This document shows, in pieces, positions 27,424-35,792 of a stretch of 64,000 bases of DNA. The translations under genes were made by a program, and so were the position numbers. The notes under the pieces are model-generated. The model was not told the origin of the DNA. It saw only the letters and a list, made by a program, of their open reading frames with translations, and did no database searches. The first letter of the stretch is position 1. The number at the start of each line of letters is the position of its first letter. The stretch is taken from assembly GCA_024691325.1 (NCBI GenBank), contig JAILNR010000009.1, forward strand, positions 87,409 to 151,408, given 5' to 3'. The stretch comes from Saccharofermentans sp. GTDB taxonomy: Bacteria; Bacillota; Clostridia; Saccharofermentanales; Saccharofermentanaceae.

Positions 27424-28346
27424 GTTCCAGAAAGGAATTAAGCGGTGTCAACAGCGTCAAGACACAGGTAAGAGGCTGGCTCTACCTTTTGCCGGCACTC
27501 TTGTTTCTGGGAGCTTTCATGGTCTATCCTCTGATAGATGTATTCGTCTATTCTTTTGAGGAGGGATTCAATTCCGCATCCCAGACATCATTCGGTACAG
27601 GTTTTTATAACTATATGTACGTTCTAAGAGACCCCTACTTCATAAAGGCGGTTAAGAATACATTTATACTTGTTATCATTACTGTTCCGGTATCGACGGG
27701 ATTGTCTCTTCTCATATCTTTGGGATTAAGCTCAATCCAGAAGTTCAGAAACTGGTTCCAGACTATATTCTTCCTGCCTTATGTTACCAATACGTTGGCA
27801 GTAGGACTCGTCTTCATGATACTGTTCAGGAAGACCCCTTATACGGATGGCCTTGTTAATCTTATTCTGGGTAAGTTCGGCGTTAGCCCCATCGACTTTA
27901 TCGACGGACCTTACTGGGCGAAGATGATGGTGCTGTCCATTTATGTAATATGGATCGTTATGCCGTTCAAGATCCTTATCCTGACTTCGGCCATCGCGTC
28001 CGTCCCCGAGGTTTACTATAAGTCTGCAAAGATCGACGGTGCCTCATCGTGGAGAGTATTCTGGCGTATTACTCTTCCGGTTATTTCACCCATGATCTTC
28101 TATCTTGTTATAACGGGATTCATCGGAGCGTTCAAAGCATATTCCGATGCTGTCGCCATCTTTGGCGTCAACCTCAATGCTGCAGATATGAATACTATCG
28201 TAGGTTATGTATATGACATGCTGTACGGAGACGGAGGCGGATATCCTTCATATGCCTCGGCGGCTGCCATCATCCTGTTCGCGATAGTTCTTACCATTAC
28301 AGTCATCAACCTGATCGTCAGCCGCAAGGCTACCGATAATACATGA
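27420..28346 (+). CDS. Sugar ABC transporter, permease (MalF/UgpA-like)
   Basis: A 308-residue inner-membrane permease with six hydrophobic segments. The first begins near residue 20 in 'LYLLPALLFLGAFMVYPLID'. The EAA coupling loop is 'YYKSAKIDGASSWRVFWRIT'. It pairs with the next gene to form the pore. It overlaps the ATPase by ATGA. The substrate is probably an oligosaccharide or polyol, but this cannot be told apart here. Confidence 0.92.
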   Translation: MSSRKELSGVNSVKTQVRGWLYLLPALLFLGAFMVYPLIDVFVYSFEEGFNSASQTSFGTGFYNYMYVLRDPYFIKAVKNTFILVIITVPVSTGLSLLISLGLSSIQKFRNWFQTIFFLPYVTNTLAVGLVFMILFRKTPYTDGLVNLILGKFGVSPIDFIDGPYWAKMMVLSIYVIWIVMPFKILILTSAIASVPEVYYKSAKIDGASSWRVFWRITLPVISPMIFYLVITGFIGAFKAYSDAVAIFGVNLNAADMNTIVGYVYDMLYGDGGGYPSYASAAAIILFAIVLTITVINLIVSRKATDNT

Positions 28347-28356
28347 GGAGGGGAGT

Positions 28357-29181
28357 ATGAAGATTAAAAAGCCTATCATTTACTTCCTTCTTACGATATG
28401 GGCCATCATCGTACTGTTCCCGTTCTACTGGATGGTACTGACGAGCTTTAAGAGCTATGCTTCATATGCAGGTGAGAGAATACCGAGATTCATTGCAACG
28501 AATCCGACATTCGAGAACTACTCATCTGCTTTCATGTCAGTGCCGCTTGCAAATTACTTCTCGAACACTCTTATTTTCACTGTGGTGACCACTGGTCTTA
28601 TGGTGGCAATTATCATTTTTGCGGCCTATGCGTTCGCGAGGATAAACTTTAAAGGCAGAAACCTGATGTTTGTTGCGATCCTCGCATTGATGATGATTCC
28701 TAACGAACTTGTTGTCATCACGAACTTTGTTACCATAACGGACCTTAATCTGCGTAATTCATTCACAGGTCTTATACTTCCGTCGGTAACGTCGGTGTTC
28801 TATATTTATCTTTTGAAAGAGAATTTCGAGCAGGTTCCTGACGAGCTTTACTACGCGGCGAAGGTTGACGGAACGTCAGACCTTAAGTATCTGTTCAAGG
28901 TCATGGTCCCGATATGCAGGCCGACTATCATTACCGTCATCATACTTAAGGTAATAGAGTGCTGGAATTCGTACGTGTGGCCCAGGCTCATCACGGATGA
29001 CCCCAAGTATTTCCTCGTCAGCAACGGCATACAGGAGATACGCGAAAACGGCTTCGGCCGCGATAACATTCCTGCAATGATGGCAGCTGTGGTTGCGGTA
29101 TCCGTGCCCTTAATAGTCCTCTTCCTGATCTTCAGAAAGAAGATAATGGCAGGAGTCTCAAGGGAGGGTATAAAAGGATGA
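28357..29181 (+). CDS. Sugar ABC transporter, permease (MalG/UgpE-like)
   Basis: A 274-residue permease with an N-terminal 'VLFPFYWMVLTSFKSYASY' and the EAA loop 'YYAAKVDGTSDLKYLFKVMV', both typical of the MalG group. GAGGAGGGG is a strong site before the ATG. It overlaps the binding-protein gene by four bases. Confidence 0.92.
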   Translation: MKIKKPIIYFLLTIWAIIVLFPFYWMVLTSFKSYASYAGERIPRFIATNPTFENYSSAFMSVPLANYFSNTLIFTVVTTGLMVAIIIFAAYAFARINFKGRNLMFVAILALMMIPNELVVITNFVTITDLNLRNSFTGLILPSVTSVFYIYLLKENFEQVPDELYYAAKVDGTSDLKYLFKVMVPICRPTIITVIILKVIECWNSYVWPRLITDDPKYFLVSNGIQEIRENGFGRDNIPAMMAAVVAVSVPLIVLFLIFRKKIMAGVSREGIKG

Positions 29182-30767
29182 TAAAGTCACGTAAAGCATT
29201 ATCTTTGCTATTATCTTTTGCCGTGCTCGCATCGTCGTTTCTTATGAGTGCGTGCCATGAGCAGGTTGAACGTCACGAGTTTATCGTGCCTGATGCCTTT
29301 GACTCGATGCACCAGTACGAGATCACATTCTGGGCAAAGAACGATACCAATATCAATCAGACGAGGATCTATAATCAGGCGATAGAAGACTTTGAGGCCT
29401 TGTATCCTAATATCCATGTAACCATCAGGCTTTATACTGACTACAACAAGATATATAACGATGTAATTACTAATATCGCTACGGATACTACTCCTAATGT
29501 CTGTATCACTTATCCTGACCATATTGCCACATATATCTCGGGTGAGAATACGGTCGTACCTTTGGATAATCTGTTCACCGATCCGAACTACGGATTAGGC
29601 GGAGCTCTTGTAAGATTTAATTCGCCTTCTGTAGATCAGGTGGTTCCCGAGTTTTTGGACGAGTGCGTTATCAATAACCGGCACTATGCCATCCCGTACA
29701 TGAGATCTACGGAGGCTCTTTACATCAACAAAACATATGTTGAAGCCTTGGGATACGAGGTCCCCGATATCGTTACATGGGATTTTGTTTGGGAGGTAAG
29801 TAACGCGGCTATGGCTCAAAATGCCGATGGTACTTATGCAGTTAACGGCCAGTCGGTTATGATTCCCTTCATCTATAAGTCATCAGATAACATGATGATA
29901 ACTATGCTAAGGCAGCTTGATGCAGGTTATTCGGACAACATGGGCAATATCGGCCTGTTTAATAACACGACCACTTCAATTTTGAGAACTGTTGCGGATG
30001 AAGTCGGACAGGGAGCTTTCTCGACGTTTACCGTATCCGGTTATCCCGCGAACTTCCTTAATGCCGGTCAGTGTATATTTGCCGTGGATTCCACTGCAGG
30101 TGCCACATGGATGGGCTCTGATGCACCTTTGTCCGATATCCACGAGAGCGAGATCGTTGACTTTGAGACTGTCGTAAGACCGGTTCCCCAGTTTGATACT
30201 GCTAATCCCCGGATGATATCCCAGGGACCTTCAATCTGTATCTTCAATAAGGAAGATCCCCAGGAGGTACTGGCTTCCTGGCTTTTCGCGCAGTATCTTC
30301 TTTCCAATGAAGTTCAGATTGCATATGCAGGTACTGAAGGCTATGTCCCTGTCACCACGATGGCACAGCAGTCGCAGGAGTACCAGGATTATCTTAATGA
30401 TCCTGCGCAGTACAGTATCAAGATAGCGGCTACCAACATGTTCCTTGATAATATCGACAATACATTTGTAACGGCTGTCTTTAACGGATCAACTTCTCTG
30501 CGTAATGCGGCTGCCCAGCTTATAGACAGTACGGTCAAGTCGGTAAGAAGGCACGAGACCATTAATGACGATTACTTTGATCATCTTTATGCTGAGGTTA
30601 CGGCATTATACCGTCTCGATCAGTTGTCAGGTGCCAAGGACAGCCGTACGGATCTGGGACCTTTGCCTGCTGAATCCAAGTTTTTGCTGACTTTGCTTGG
30701 TGTAGTTTGGATAGGAATAGGCGCCTATTTTATAACCGATTTGGTAAAAAAGCGAAAAAAGGCTTAA
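29178..30767 (+). CDS. Extracellular sugar-binding lipoprotein with extra C-terminal membrane helix
   Basis: Family-1-type solute-binding protein of 529 residues. A lipoprotein signal runs to Cys26 ('LMSAC'). The lobe pattern begins 'YEITFWAKNDTNINQTRIYN', with 'VCITYPDHIATYI' and 'QYLLSNEVQIAYAGTEGYVP' later. Unusually the protein ends in a hydrophobic helix and positive tail, 'LLGVVWIGIGAYFITDLV' then 'KKRKKA', so it may be anchored at both ends. It is the last gene of the importer operon. Confidence 0.87.
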   Translation: MIKSRKALSLLLSFAVLASSFLMSACHEQVERHEFIVPDAFDSMHQYEITFWAKNDTNINQTRIYNQAIEDFEALYPNIHVTIRLYTDYNKIYNDVITNIATDTTPNVCITYPDHIATYISGENTVVPLDNLFTDPNYGLGGALVRFNSPSVDQVVPEFLDECVINNRHYAIPYMRSTEALYINKTYVEALGYEVPDIVTWDFVWEVSNAAMAQNADGTYAVNGQSVMIPFIYKSSDNMMITMLRQLDAGYSDNMGNIGLFNNTTTSILRTVADEVGQGAFSTFTVSGYPANFLNAGQCIFAVDSTAGATWMGSDAPLSDIHESEIVDFETVVRPVPQFDTANPRMISQGPSICIFNKEDPQEVLASWLFAQYLLSNEVQIAYAGTEGYVPVTTMAQQSQEYQDYLNDPAQYSIKIAATNMFLDNIDNTFVTAVFNGSTSLRNAAAQLIDSTVKSVRRHETINDDYFDHLYAEVTALYRLDQLSGAKDSRTDLGPLPAESKFLLTLLGVVWIGIGAYFITDLVKKRKKA

Positions 30768-30811
30768 AGGATATTACATACCCCGATAAATCATATATAA
30801 TTACCCTTAGG

Positions 30812-30847
30812 TTACCGGCTTGCATTAACTATATCCGCGACCGGTAA
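30812..30847 (+). promoter_or_regulatory. Inverted repeat in the leader of the OB-fold lipoprotein
   Basis: TTACCGG (30812-30818) and CCGGTAA (30841-30847) form a perfect seven-base inverted repeat just upstream of the ribosome-binding site. A TATAAT at 30796-30801 could be the -10 box. It might be an operator or a leader hairpin. Confidence 0.4.
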
Positions 30848-30861
30848 GAAAGAAGGTTATT

Positions 30862-31626
30862 ATGAAGACATTTAAGAAGGTTATGTCCCTTGCAGTAGTT
30901 GCAGCAATGGCTCTTTCTGTCTTTGGTTGTGCTAAGAATGATGCATCTGAGACAGAGGCTGCTGAGAGTGCGCAGAGTCAAGTGGATGCTGAGTACCTCT
31001 CATATGCAGAGTACGAGGCAGCAGCAATTGATACACAGGTTACAGTCCTTTGTACAGTAATGGCTACACAGTCCTGGTGGGAAGATAAGATCACAGTTTA
31101 TGCTGCTGATCAGGACGGTGCTTACTTCATCTATGAGATGGCTTGTTCTGAAGAGGATGCAGCTAATCTTACAGCCGGAACAACAATCCTTGTAACAGGT
31201 TACAAGTCTGAGTGGGAAGGTGAGATCGAGATTACTGATGCTACATTCGAGTTTGCTGATGTCGACGGCGTAGCAATTGCAGCAGTTGATCTTACAGCTG
31301 ATTTTGCTGATGACGATGCTTTGCTTGCACATCAGAATCAGTATTTCTCAATGAGCGGTCTTACAGTTGAGGCAATCGGCGATAACGGCGAGGCTTTCTT
31401 CTATAAGTGGGATAATTCCGGTACACAGGGTGATGACCTCTACTTCACAGTTTCTGACGGTACAGTTACACGTACATTCACAGTTGAGGCTTATCTGACA
31501 GGCGCTGATACAGATGTTTATCAGGCTGTTGAGGGCTTGAATGTCGGTGATACGATCGATGTATCCGGTTATATGTACTGGTACGAGGGTCCTAATCCTC
31601 ACATCACATCCGTATCTGTCGGATAA
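30862..31626 (+). CDS. Lipoprotein with two OB-fold-like segments
   Basis: A 254-residue lipoprotein with signal to Cys23 ('SVFGC'). Two similar beta-rich stretches are seen, around 'IDTQVTVLCTVMATQSWW' and around 'NQYFSMSGLTVEAIGDNGE'. Each ends with a turn like 'GTTILVTGYKSEWEGEIEIT' or 'GDTIDVSGYMYWYEGPNPHI', which resembles OB-fold proteins. Function unknown. Codon use is strongly biased to a few codons, suggesting high expression. It has its own strong terminator. Confidence 0.78.
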   Translation: MKTFKKVMSLAVVAAMALSVFGCAKNDASETEAAESAQSQVDAEYLSYAEYEAAAIDTQVTVLCTVMATQSWWEDKITVYAADQDGAYFIYEMACSEEDAANLTAGTTILVTGYKSEWEGEIEITDATFEFADVDGVAIAAVDLTADFADDDALLAHQNQYFSMSGLTVEAIGDNGEAFFYKWDNSGTQGDDLYFTVSDGTVTRTFTVEAYLTGADTDVYQAVEGLNVGDTIDVSGYMYWYEGPNPHITSVSVG

Positions 31627-31658
31627 TAAAGACTTAAGAGTATAAAGAAGAATAGAAG

Positions 31659-31685
31659 GACCGTCTCTTCGGAGACGGTCTTTTT
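31659..31685 (+). terminator. Strong UUCG-loop terminator
   Basis: GACCGTCTC-TTCG-GAGACGGTC followed by TTTTT: nine perfect pairs closed by a stable tetraloop. Confidence 0.95.
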
Positions 31686-31722
31686 GTATCATTTAAAACA
31701 CTCTGATGACCCCTCTTTGTAA

Positions 31723-31740
31723 CATTGTTAACTTACAATG
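31723..31740 (+). promoter_or_regulatory. Possible operator upstream of the YhbD-like gene
   Basis: CATTGT and ACAATG form a perfect six-base inverted repeat with a six-base spacer, 35 bases before the ATG. It may bind one of the two downstream regulators. Promoter boxes are unclear. Confidence 0.35.
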
Positions 31741-31774
31741 AGATTAATAACGTGAAAGTGAGGAAGTGTCAGCA

Positions 31775-32401
31775 ATGGAAGAACAGTTAATCTCCAAGAT
31801 TGAACTTCTTAAGGTAACCAAGATATCTTACGGAACCCTCTACAGATGGAAAAGATTAGGTCTTATCCCTGAGAGCTGGTTTATTCACAGAGCTACTGAT
31901 ATCGGTCAGGCAACATACCTTCCGCGTGAGAAGGTGCTTACCAGAATTGCCAGAATACAGGAGCTTAAAAGCGAGCTTACTGTCGAGCAGATGCAGGAGC
32001 TTTTCTCTGCGAATGTTAAGAGCTTCAAGATCCCTTTGAAGGATTTTTCCGATCTTAATATCGTATCCAAGCTTGCGCTTACGGCTTTTACCGGTATCTT
32101 CCCCACGAAGGATAAGCTTGATTTCAACGATGTATTCTCCATGTATGTTGTGGATCATCTCATGAAGCTCTCGGGTTTCTACCTTGAGGATGCCAAGCAG
32201 GTATTAAGACTTCTTTGCAAGTATCTGTCGAAGGAGACTTCAAAGGACTATCAGCTGCTTCTTCTGCGTAAGATGGGCGTGCCGATGACGGTTCTTGTTA
32301 AGGGTGATGAGGAGATCTTGCTCGAAGACAACACCGAGATCATCGCCTGTGCTAATCTCGTTGAGTTCGAATCAGCATTGAAGAACAGACTTATCGCATA
32401 A
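31775..32401 (+). CDS. YhbD-like (DUF4004) HTH protein
   Basis: A 208-residue protein whose N-terminus resembles Bacillus YhbD, with a MerR-like helix-turn-helix in 'LISKIELLKVTKISYGTLYR' followed by 'WKRLGLIPESWF'. The remaining part is helical and unknown. I chose ATG 31775 after AGGAAG rather than GTG 31766. The stop overlaps the ArsR-like start by one base, so the pair is made together. Confidence 0.75.
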   Translation: MEEQLISKIELLKVTKISYGTLYRWKRLGLIPESWFIHRATDIGQATYLPREKVLTRIARIQELKSELTVEQMQELFSANVKSFKIPLKDFSDLNIVSKLALTAFTGIFPTKDKLDFNDVFSMYVVDHLMKLSGFYLEDAKQVLRLLCKYLSKETSKDYQLLLLRKMGVPMTVLVKGDEEILLEDNTEIIACANLVEFESALKNRLIA

Positions 32402-32790
32402 TGGCAGCACAGTTCGAGATTCTTATGCACCGTTTATCAATCCTCGCGGAACCGATGAGGCTTGATATACTTGCGGTAATAAGCAGCTCGGGCACATGCT
32501 GCGCTTCAGATATTCTTGCGCACTTTGATATCACTCAGCCGACCCTGTCACACCACATGAGTGTGCTGATCGAGAATGAGATCGTCACTGCGGTTAAGAG
32601 CGGACGCTTTATGCAATACAGCATCAACAAAAAGGCTGTGGGCGAGCTAAAGCAGGTTCTCGACGCACTTTGTGAAGACAATGTGGCAGTGGCGCCTCCG
32701 GTTAAGACGGAAAACGCTTCCGAAGACAAGAACCGTAAGAAGAAAAAGAAGAGCGAAAAGAAGAAAAAAGACAAGAAAAAGAAGAAATAA
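32401..32790 (+). CDS. ArsR-type winged-helix regulator with lysine-rich tail
   Basis: A 129-residue DNA-binding protein. The wHTH core is 'LAEPMRLDILAVISSSGTCC' followed by 'ITQPTLSHHMSVLIENEIV' and the wing 'KSGRFMQYSINKKAV'. A Cys pair at 'TCCASD' sits where some ArsR proteins bind metal. The last 25 residues are almost all Lys with a few Glu, Ser and Asp, which is unusual and could add non-specific nucleic-acid affinity. The frame is continuous, so this is not a frameshift tail. Confidence 0.83.
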   Translation: MAAQFEILMHRLSILAEPMRLDILAVISSSGTCCASDILAHFDITQPTLSHHMSVLIENEIVTAVKSGRFMQYSINKKAVGELKQVLDALCEDNVAVAPPVKTENASEDKNRKKKKKSEKKKKDKKKKK

Positions 32791-32794
32791 GTAC

Positions 32795-32822
32795 AAATGC
32801 CTCGTAATATCGAGGCATTTTT
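32795..32822 (+). terminator. Terminator after the ArsR-like gene
   Basis: AAATGCCTCG and CGAGGCATTT make a ten-pair stem, with five T residues at and after the stem end. Confidence 0.85.
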
Positions 32823-32853
32823 GAATTATTCGCATAATATTTACTTTTATCTA

Positions 32854-32882
32854 TTCAAAAAAATGTGCAATTAATCTAAAAT
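32854..32882 (+). promoter_or_regulatory. Candidate promoter of the small P-loop gene
   Basis: TTCAAA (4 of 6) and TAAAAT (5 of 6) are 17 bases apart, about 54 bases before the ATG. Confidence 0.45.
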
Positions 32883-32935
32883 AGACTTATCCGATGAGAG
32901 TCGGAAAAAGAACACAACTGAAGGAGATCTTCTAT

Positions 32936-33343
32936 ATGATTAAGATTATCGCAGGTGAAAAGGGAACAGGAAAGACAGCGAAGCTTGTTGAAGATATCAA
33001 CACAGCTTCAAGACAGGACAACAATATCGTCTGCATTGAGCGCGGCAACAGATTAGACCAGCTTCTTAAGCCTAATGTCAGACTTATAAATATGAAAGAA
33101 TATCCGGTTGAAGGATTTGACCAGCTTTTGGCATTCGTCGGCGGTATCTGTTCTAAGGATTATGACCTTACTCACATCTACATCGACAGTATCTTTAAGG
33201 TAGCAAACGAAGAGGGCATGGATAAGCTCGAGACATTCCTTACAAAGCTTGACCTTTTCCTCAAGGACACTCCTGTAACGGCAATGATCATCTTGAGCGG
33301 CAAGACAGATGACTTCCCTGAATCCATTAAGGCATATCTTTGA
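32936..33343 (+). CDS. Small P-loop protein of unknown function
   Basis: A 135-residue protein beginning 'MIKIIAGEKGTGKTAKLVED', so a Walker A motif lies right at the N-terminus. A possible Walker B-like stretch is 'LTHIYIDSIFKV'. It looks like a stripped-down nucleotide-binding domain; the family is not recognised. ATG 32936 follows AAGGAG, whereas the track start at 32894 has no such site. It is monocistronic, between a promoter and a terminator. Confidence 0.75.
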   Translation: MIKIIAGEKGTGKTAKLVEDINTASRQDNNIVCIERGNRLDQLLKPNVRLINMKEYPVEGFDQLLAFVGGICSKDYDLTHIYIDSIFKVANEEGMDKLETFLTKLDLFLKDTPVTAMIILSGKTDDFPESIKAYL

Positions 33344-33363
33344 TAAATACAGATTATTGAAGG

Positions 33364-33392
33364 AAGAAGGAGCTTAACGGCTCCTTCTTTTT
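33364..33392 (+). terminator. Terminator after the P-loop gene
   Basis: AAGAAGGAGC and GCTCCTTCTT form a ten-pair stem followed by a T run. Confidence 0.88.
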
Positions 33393-33410
33393 ATATATAA
33401 AAAAGAAAGT

Positions 33411-33439
33411 TTGCCAGACGGCGTCCTTTATGTTAATAT
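33411..33439 (+). promoter_or_regulatory. Candidate promoter of the rimP-nusA-infB operon
   Basis: TTGCCA (5 of 6), a 17-base spacer and TAATAT (4 of 6). The predicted start near 33446 lies before the leader hairpin at 33468. Confidence 0.5.
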
Positions 33440-33467
33440 GTACGCGGTCAGATTACTTTATTAAGTA

Positions 33468-33492
33468 AACGAGCTTCTTGGAGCTCGTTTTT
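33468..33492 (+). terminator. Leader terminator or attenuator before rimP
   Basis: AACGAGCT and AGCTCGTT form an eight-pair stem and are followed by TTTCTTTT. It lies downstream of the candidate operon promoter and 27 bases before the rimP start, where a terminator would stop the whole operon unless read through. Confidence 0.7.
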
Positions 33493-33519
33493 CTTTTAGT
33501 AAAAACAACAGGAGTGGGT

Positions 33520-33987
33520 ATGGCAAAAAGATCCAAGATCGCTCAGGAAGCATACGACATTGCTAAGCCTGAAGCGGAAAAGATGGGGTATGACCTCGTT
33601 GATGCCGAGTACAAGAAGGAAGGGCAGGACATGTTCCTGAGGCTCTTCATCGACAGAAGAGGCGGAATATCGATTGACGATTGCGAAGCATTCAGCAAGG
33701 TGATAGATCCGATCTTTGATGAGAAGCTTAAATGCGATGCTGATTACTTCGAGGTAAGCTCGCCGGGATTAACAAGGCCTTTGGAGGATATCTCGGATTA
33801 CAAAAGGTACGAGGGTGAGCTTGTTGACGTAAAGCTGTTTACGGCGGAGAAGCTGGGGACCAAGAGCTTTACGGGCAAGATACTCGAGGCAAAGGACACG
33901 ACGGTTATTTTCGAGAAGGAAGACGGAACCGGGGCTGAGCTTGAACTTACTGACATAAGCAAGGCCGTAAGACACATAGTTTTTTAA
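33520..33987 (+). CDS. rimP: Ribosome maturation factor RimP
   Basis: Helps assemble the 30S subunit. The family pattern 'MGYDLVDAEYKKEGQDMFLR' is followed by 'FIDRRGGISIDDCEAFSKVI' and 'YFEVSSPGLTRPL'. ATG 33520 follows AGGAGTG; the track start at 33478 lies inside the leader hairpin and is rejected. About 155 residues, as usual. First gene of the classic nusA operon. Confidence 0.95.
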   Translation: MAKRSKIAQEAYDIAKPEAEKMGYDLVDAEYKKEGQDMFLRLFIDRRGGISIDDCEAFSKVIDPIFDEKLKCDADYFEVSSPGLTRPLEDISDYKRYEGELVDVKLFTAEKLGTKSFTGKILEAKDTTVIFEKEDGTGAELELTDISKAVRHIVF

Positions 33988-34006
33988 TATTTGGAGGTAT
34001 ATAAAA

Positions 34007-35182
34007 ATGGCAGCAAAGAAAAAGGAGTCTCAGCAGGAGCCCAGAGATAATGTGCTTGATGTTATCAAGCTTCTTGCAAGAGAGAGAGGAATTGACGAGG
34101 AAGAACTCATCAAGGCTGTAGAAGACGGTATGGTCACAGCTTACAAAAGAGAGTTCTCAAGTGCAGGTATCATCGAGACTGTTGAAGCCGAGATCGATCG
34201 CGAGACAGGTGAGATCTATGTATACCAGTTGAAGGAAGTAGTTGACGAGGTTGAGGATCCCGTTAATGAGGTTTCCATTGAAGAGGCAAAGGCCGCAGAT
34301 CCTGATGTAGAGCTTGGCGACTTCCTCGAGTACGGCCTTGATGCCGATAAGCTCGGAAGACTTGCTGCTACAGCAGCTAAGAGTGCTATCTCACAGAAGG
34401 TAAGAAGCGCAGAGTATAAGAGAATCAACGACGAGTTCTCCGGCAAGATCGGTGAGCTTGCTTCCGGTATCATCGTAAGAAAGGATGCAAGAAACGTTTA
34501 CGTTGATATCGATCACGCTGAGGCTGTTCTTCCCAGAAACGGACAGATCAGAGGCGAGAGCTATGAAGTAAACAGGACAATGAAGTTCCTCGTATTAAGA
34601 GTTGAGGAGCACAACGACCGTCCTTCAATCACAGTATCAAGAACAGCTCCTGAGCTTGTTAAGAAGCTCTTCGAGCTTGAGATCCCCGAGGTTAAGTCCG
34701 GTGAAGTTATCATCCAGGGTGTTACAAGAGAACCCGGTTCAAGATCCAAGGTTGCTGTTTACTCAAGAGATGAGAACATCGATGCCAAGGGTTCCTGCGT
34801 AGGTCCCAGAGGTCAGCGAGTTCAGACTATTATGAACGAATTGGGCGGCGAGAAGATCGATATCATCGATTGGAATGAAGATCCCGCACTGTTTATAAGC
34901 GAAGCTTTACAGCCTGCTAAGGCAATCAGAGTTGATACAGAGGTAACAACCAAGGAAGACGGTCATGTTGAGCGTTATGCCAAGGTTATCGTTCCCGATC
35001 AGCAGTTCAATCTTGCAATCGGAAGAGCAGGTCAGAATGTAAGACTTGCAGCTCACCTCACAGGCTATAAGATCGACATTAAAAGAGAGTCTGATGATGC
35101 GACAGAGGCAACTCAGTCCGTTATCGATAAGTTCACTGTTGCTGATGAGGCAAGTGAAGAGGAAGTAAAGACTGAAGAATGA
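34007..35182 (+). CDS. nusA: Transcription termination/antitermination factor NusA
   Basis: RNA-polymerase-binding factor that modulates pausing and termination. The N-terminal domain starts near residue 12 ('VLDVIKLLARERGIDEEELI'), the S1 domain is around 'GELASGIIVRKDARNVYVDI', and the KH domains include 'DAKGSCVGPRGQRVQTIMNE' and 'NLAIGRAGQNVRLAA'. The 391 residues fit Gram-positive NusA without the extra acidic repeats. TTGGAGG is a good site before the ATG. Confidence 0.96.
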   Translation: MAAKKKESQQEPRDNVLDVIKLLARERGIDEEELIKAVEDGMVTAYKREFSSAGIIETVEAEIDRETGEIYVYQLKEVVDEVEDPVNEVSIEEAKAADPDVELGDFLEYGLDADKLGRLAATAAKSAISQKVRSAEYKRINDEFSGKIGELASGIIVRKDARNVYVDIDHAEAVLPRNGQIRGESYEVNRTMKFLVLRVEEHNDRPSITVSRTAPELVKKLFELEIPEVKSGEVIIQGVTREPGSRSKVAVYSRDENIDAKGSCVGPRGQRVQTIMNELGGEKIDIIDWNEDPALFISEALQPAKAIRVDTEVTTKEDGHVERYAKVIVPDQQFNLAIGRAGQNVRLAAHLTGYKIDIKRESDDATEATQSVIDKFTVADEASEEEVKTEE

Positions 35183-35454
35183 CGACAGTAAAGCCGAAGA
35201 AGCAGCCCCAGAGAATGTGCGTCAGCTGCAGAACGAGACGCGACAAAAGAGATCTTGTCCGTGTAACGCTCAAGGATGACGGAACGCTGGTCGTTGATCC
35301 GACGGGTAAGATGCCCGGAAGAGGAGCCTATCTTTGTAAAGATATTAACTGCATAAAGATGGAGCTCAAGGCACACCGCATATCGAAAGGTCTCGGAGCC
35401 GAACCCGGTGAAGATGAACTTTTGAAGTTTGCAAAGGAGATAGAGAATCTTTGA
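35179..35454 (+). CDS. ylxR: YlxR (DUF448) RNA-binding protein
   Basis: A 91-residue protein with the signature 'RMCVSCRTRRDKRDLVRV' and 'GRGAYLC'. Recent work on the family links YlxR (RnpM) to RNase P modulation; that function is from memory of the family and not visible here. It overlaps nusA by ATGA. Confidence 0.93.
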   Translation: MTTVKPKKQPQRMCVSCRTRRDKRDLVRVTLKDDGTLVVDPTGKMPGRGAYLCKDINCIKMELKAHRISKGLGAEPGEDELLKFAKEIENL

Positions 35455-35792
35455 CGGACGGACTTAACACATTGAAGTTCTTAGGTCTCGCAGCAAGAGC
35501 GGGAAGTGTCGTATCAGGATTTGATCAGGTTACGTCCTCGGTAAGAAGAGGACAGGCCGAGCTTCTGATAATAGCTACCGACATATCAAGAAACACATTG
35601 TCCAAGCTTCTTGATATAGGAAGTAAGGAAGGCGTAAAAATGCCGGAAGCATTCAGCTTCGGAACGCAGTATGAACTCGGCAGGGCAATAGGCAAACCTG
35701 ACAGGGCTCTCATTGCCGTAACGGACAAGGGGTTCGCGGATAAATTATCCGCCATGCTTCAATCGATGATTAACAAGGAGGATATTCATTAA
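35451..35792 (+). CDS. ylxQ: YlxQ, L7Ae-family RNA-binding protein
   Basis: A 113-residue L7Ae/L30e-fold protein, expected to bind kink-turn RNA. Pattern '[18 protein letters not shown]' and '[16 protein letters not shown]'. It starts with TTG overlapping the ylxR stop, the only sensible start at this end of the conserved region. It overlaps infB by one base. Confidence 0.9.
   Translation: MTDGLNTLKFLGLAARAGSVVSGFDQVTSSVRRGQAELLIIATDISRNTLSKLLDIGSKEGVKMPEAFSFGTQYELGRAIGKPDRALIAVTDKGFADKLSAMLQSMINKEDIH

Noticed and set aside
33478-33519. Upstream start of rimP in the ORF track
   Set aside because: It would begin inside the leader hairpin and lacks a ribosome-binding site, whereas ATG 33520 has AGGAGTG and matches the family N-terminus.
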